Shown here piece by piece: positions 5,867 through 6,127 of a stretch of DNA of 6,127 nt (position 1 is its first letter; each line of letters begins with the position of its first letter). The notes beneath the pieces were generated by a model. The model saw only the letters and a program-made list of their open reading frames with translations. It searched no databases and was not told where the DNA came from. Source of the stretch: Verrucomicrobiota bacterium (GTDB lineage Bacteria; Verrucomicrobiota; Verrucomicrobiia; Limisphaerales; DSYF01); assembly GCA_025457725.1 (NCBI GenBank), contig JALOTU010000152.1:1-6127 (forward strand), written 5' to 3'. The position numbers and the translations under genes are program-made.

Positions 5867-5911
5867 CAACGTGTCCGAAGTGTTTGAGAGCCATCCGCAC
5901 TTCGCACGTTG
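5867..5911. repeat. Large bulged stem-loop (14 bp, 15-base loop)
   Basis: CAACGTG (5867-5873), a two-base TC bulge and CGAAGTG (5876-5882) pair with CACTTCG (5898-5904) and CACGTTG (5905-5911). All 14 pairs are Watson-Crick, and the loop is 5883-5897. It is the strongest secondary structure seen in the window and sits three bases before hairpin 4. It could be an intergenic repeat or part of a structured RNA. Confidence 0.55.
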
Positions 5912-5913
5912 AA

Positions 5914-5929
5914 GCGACCTGAAAGTCGC
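5914..5929. repeat. Hairpin 4, 5-bp inverted repeat with CTGAAA loop
   Basis: GCGAC (5914-5918) and GTCGC (5925-5929) flank CTGAAA. The loop matches that of hairpins 1 to 3 while the stem sequence is different but self-complementary. Confidence 0.4.
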
Positions 5930-6031
5930 GTTCGCCTCGGACAAGCGCTCGGGGGAGGTTCGGTTTTGCTGCGGGCTGGGGGCGGCGAGCGGCCGATTCC
6001 GGCGGACTGCGGCGTCCTGCGCGGAGTTGCT

Positions 6032-6127
6032 TTGACACATCCCGGGGAAAGGCGGATGGTGGGACTGTTCCGGACAGGAATGGGTTTAAATGAATCGCCT
6101 GCCAACAGAATCTCCGGAGGGGGACCG
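6032..6127 (+). promoter_or_regulatory. Possible promoter and start region of a rightward gene at the window edge
   Basis: A perfect TTGACA (6032-6037) is followed 17 bases later by GATGGT (6055-6060, 3/6 to the -10 consensus). Beyond it, ATGs at 6080 and 6090 both open frames that stay open to the end of the window; AGGA at 6076-6079 precedes the second. Alternatively, GGAGG at 6116-6120 would be ideally placed as a ribosome binding site for a start codon at about 6128, just outside. Too little coding sequence is present to recognise a protein. Confidence 0.3.

Larger units (their letters stand above)
5725..6075. other. Long intergenic region with inverted repeats, no convincing gene
   Basis: About 350 bases upstream of the Rieske fusion gene. 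Open frames on the minus strand are Arg/Pro/Ser-rich with no domain, consistent with GC-rich noise. The region holds the promoter at 5731-5760, a 6-bp stem (GGCCCT 5813-5818, AGGGCC 5829-5834), the large stem-loop at 5867-5911 and hairpin 4 at 5914-5929. The stretch 5935-6030 is G/C-rich with partial dyads such as GGAC...GTCC but nothing that can be named. Confidence 0.55.

Noticed and set aside
5757..6105. Two overlapping minus-strand frames of 93 and 84 residues upstream of the Rieske fusion gene
   Set aside because: Low-information Arg/Pro/Ser composition, and they run through the inverted repeats at 5867-5929. Nothing supports translation.

Overview
The window is a GC-rich (clearly above 60% by eye), gene-dense piece of a bacterial chromosome. 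It holds one partial gene and five complete genes, with no phage, transposase, CRISPR or RNA gene. The PAF-acetylhydrolase-like secreted esterase, the orphan HydE-like radical SAM enzyme, the hairpin-rich spacers and the LacI-type operator suggest an uncultured Verrucomicrobiota or related PVC-group genome. That placement is inference from general family resemblance and rests on no marker gene.

Layout from left to right. Positions 1-1128 (+) are the C-terminal half of a UvrD/PcrA-type helicase that begins outside the window. It converges, 13 bases apart, with a HydE/BioB/PylB-type radical SAM enzyme (1142-2188, -). A 100-base divergent promoter region separates that gene from a two-gene rightward unit: a DPM1-like family 2 glycosyltransferase (2289-2987) and, 6 bases on, a small multi-pass membrane protein of unknown function (2994-3452). 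This unit converges with a secreted SGNH/GDSL hydrolase (3485-4309, -), which has a perfect palindrome of LacI/PurR type in its promoter region. A 305-base spacer with three hairpins follows. Next is a fused Rieske [2Fe-2S] plus flavodoxin-fold FMN reductase protein (4615-5724, -). The last ~400 bases are non-coding with further inverted repeats, and signals near the right edge suggest a rightward gene beginning at or just past the boundary.

The genes do not form one pathway. DNA repair, a radical SAM enzyme, glycosyl transfer, ester hydrolysis and redox transfer look like independent units that happen to be adjacent. The most informative signals are in the gaps. Three genes have a TTGA-type -35 box exactly 35-36 bases before the start codon, with six bases between the presumed -10 and the start codon and no Shine-Dalgarno sequence, which suggests leaderless transcription. 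Four hairpins share a TGAA/TGGAA-type loop while their stems differ in sequence but stay self-complementary. The fused Rieske-flavin reductase is the most unusual protein. Nothing here demonstrates a wholly new multi-gene system.
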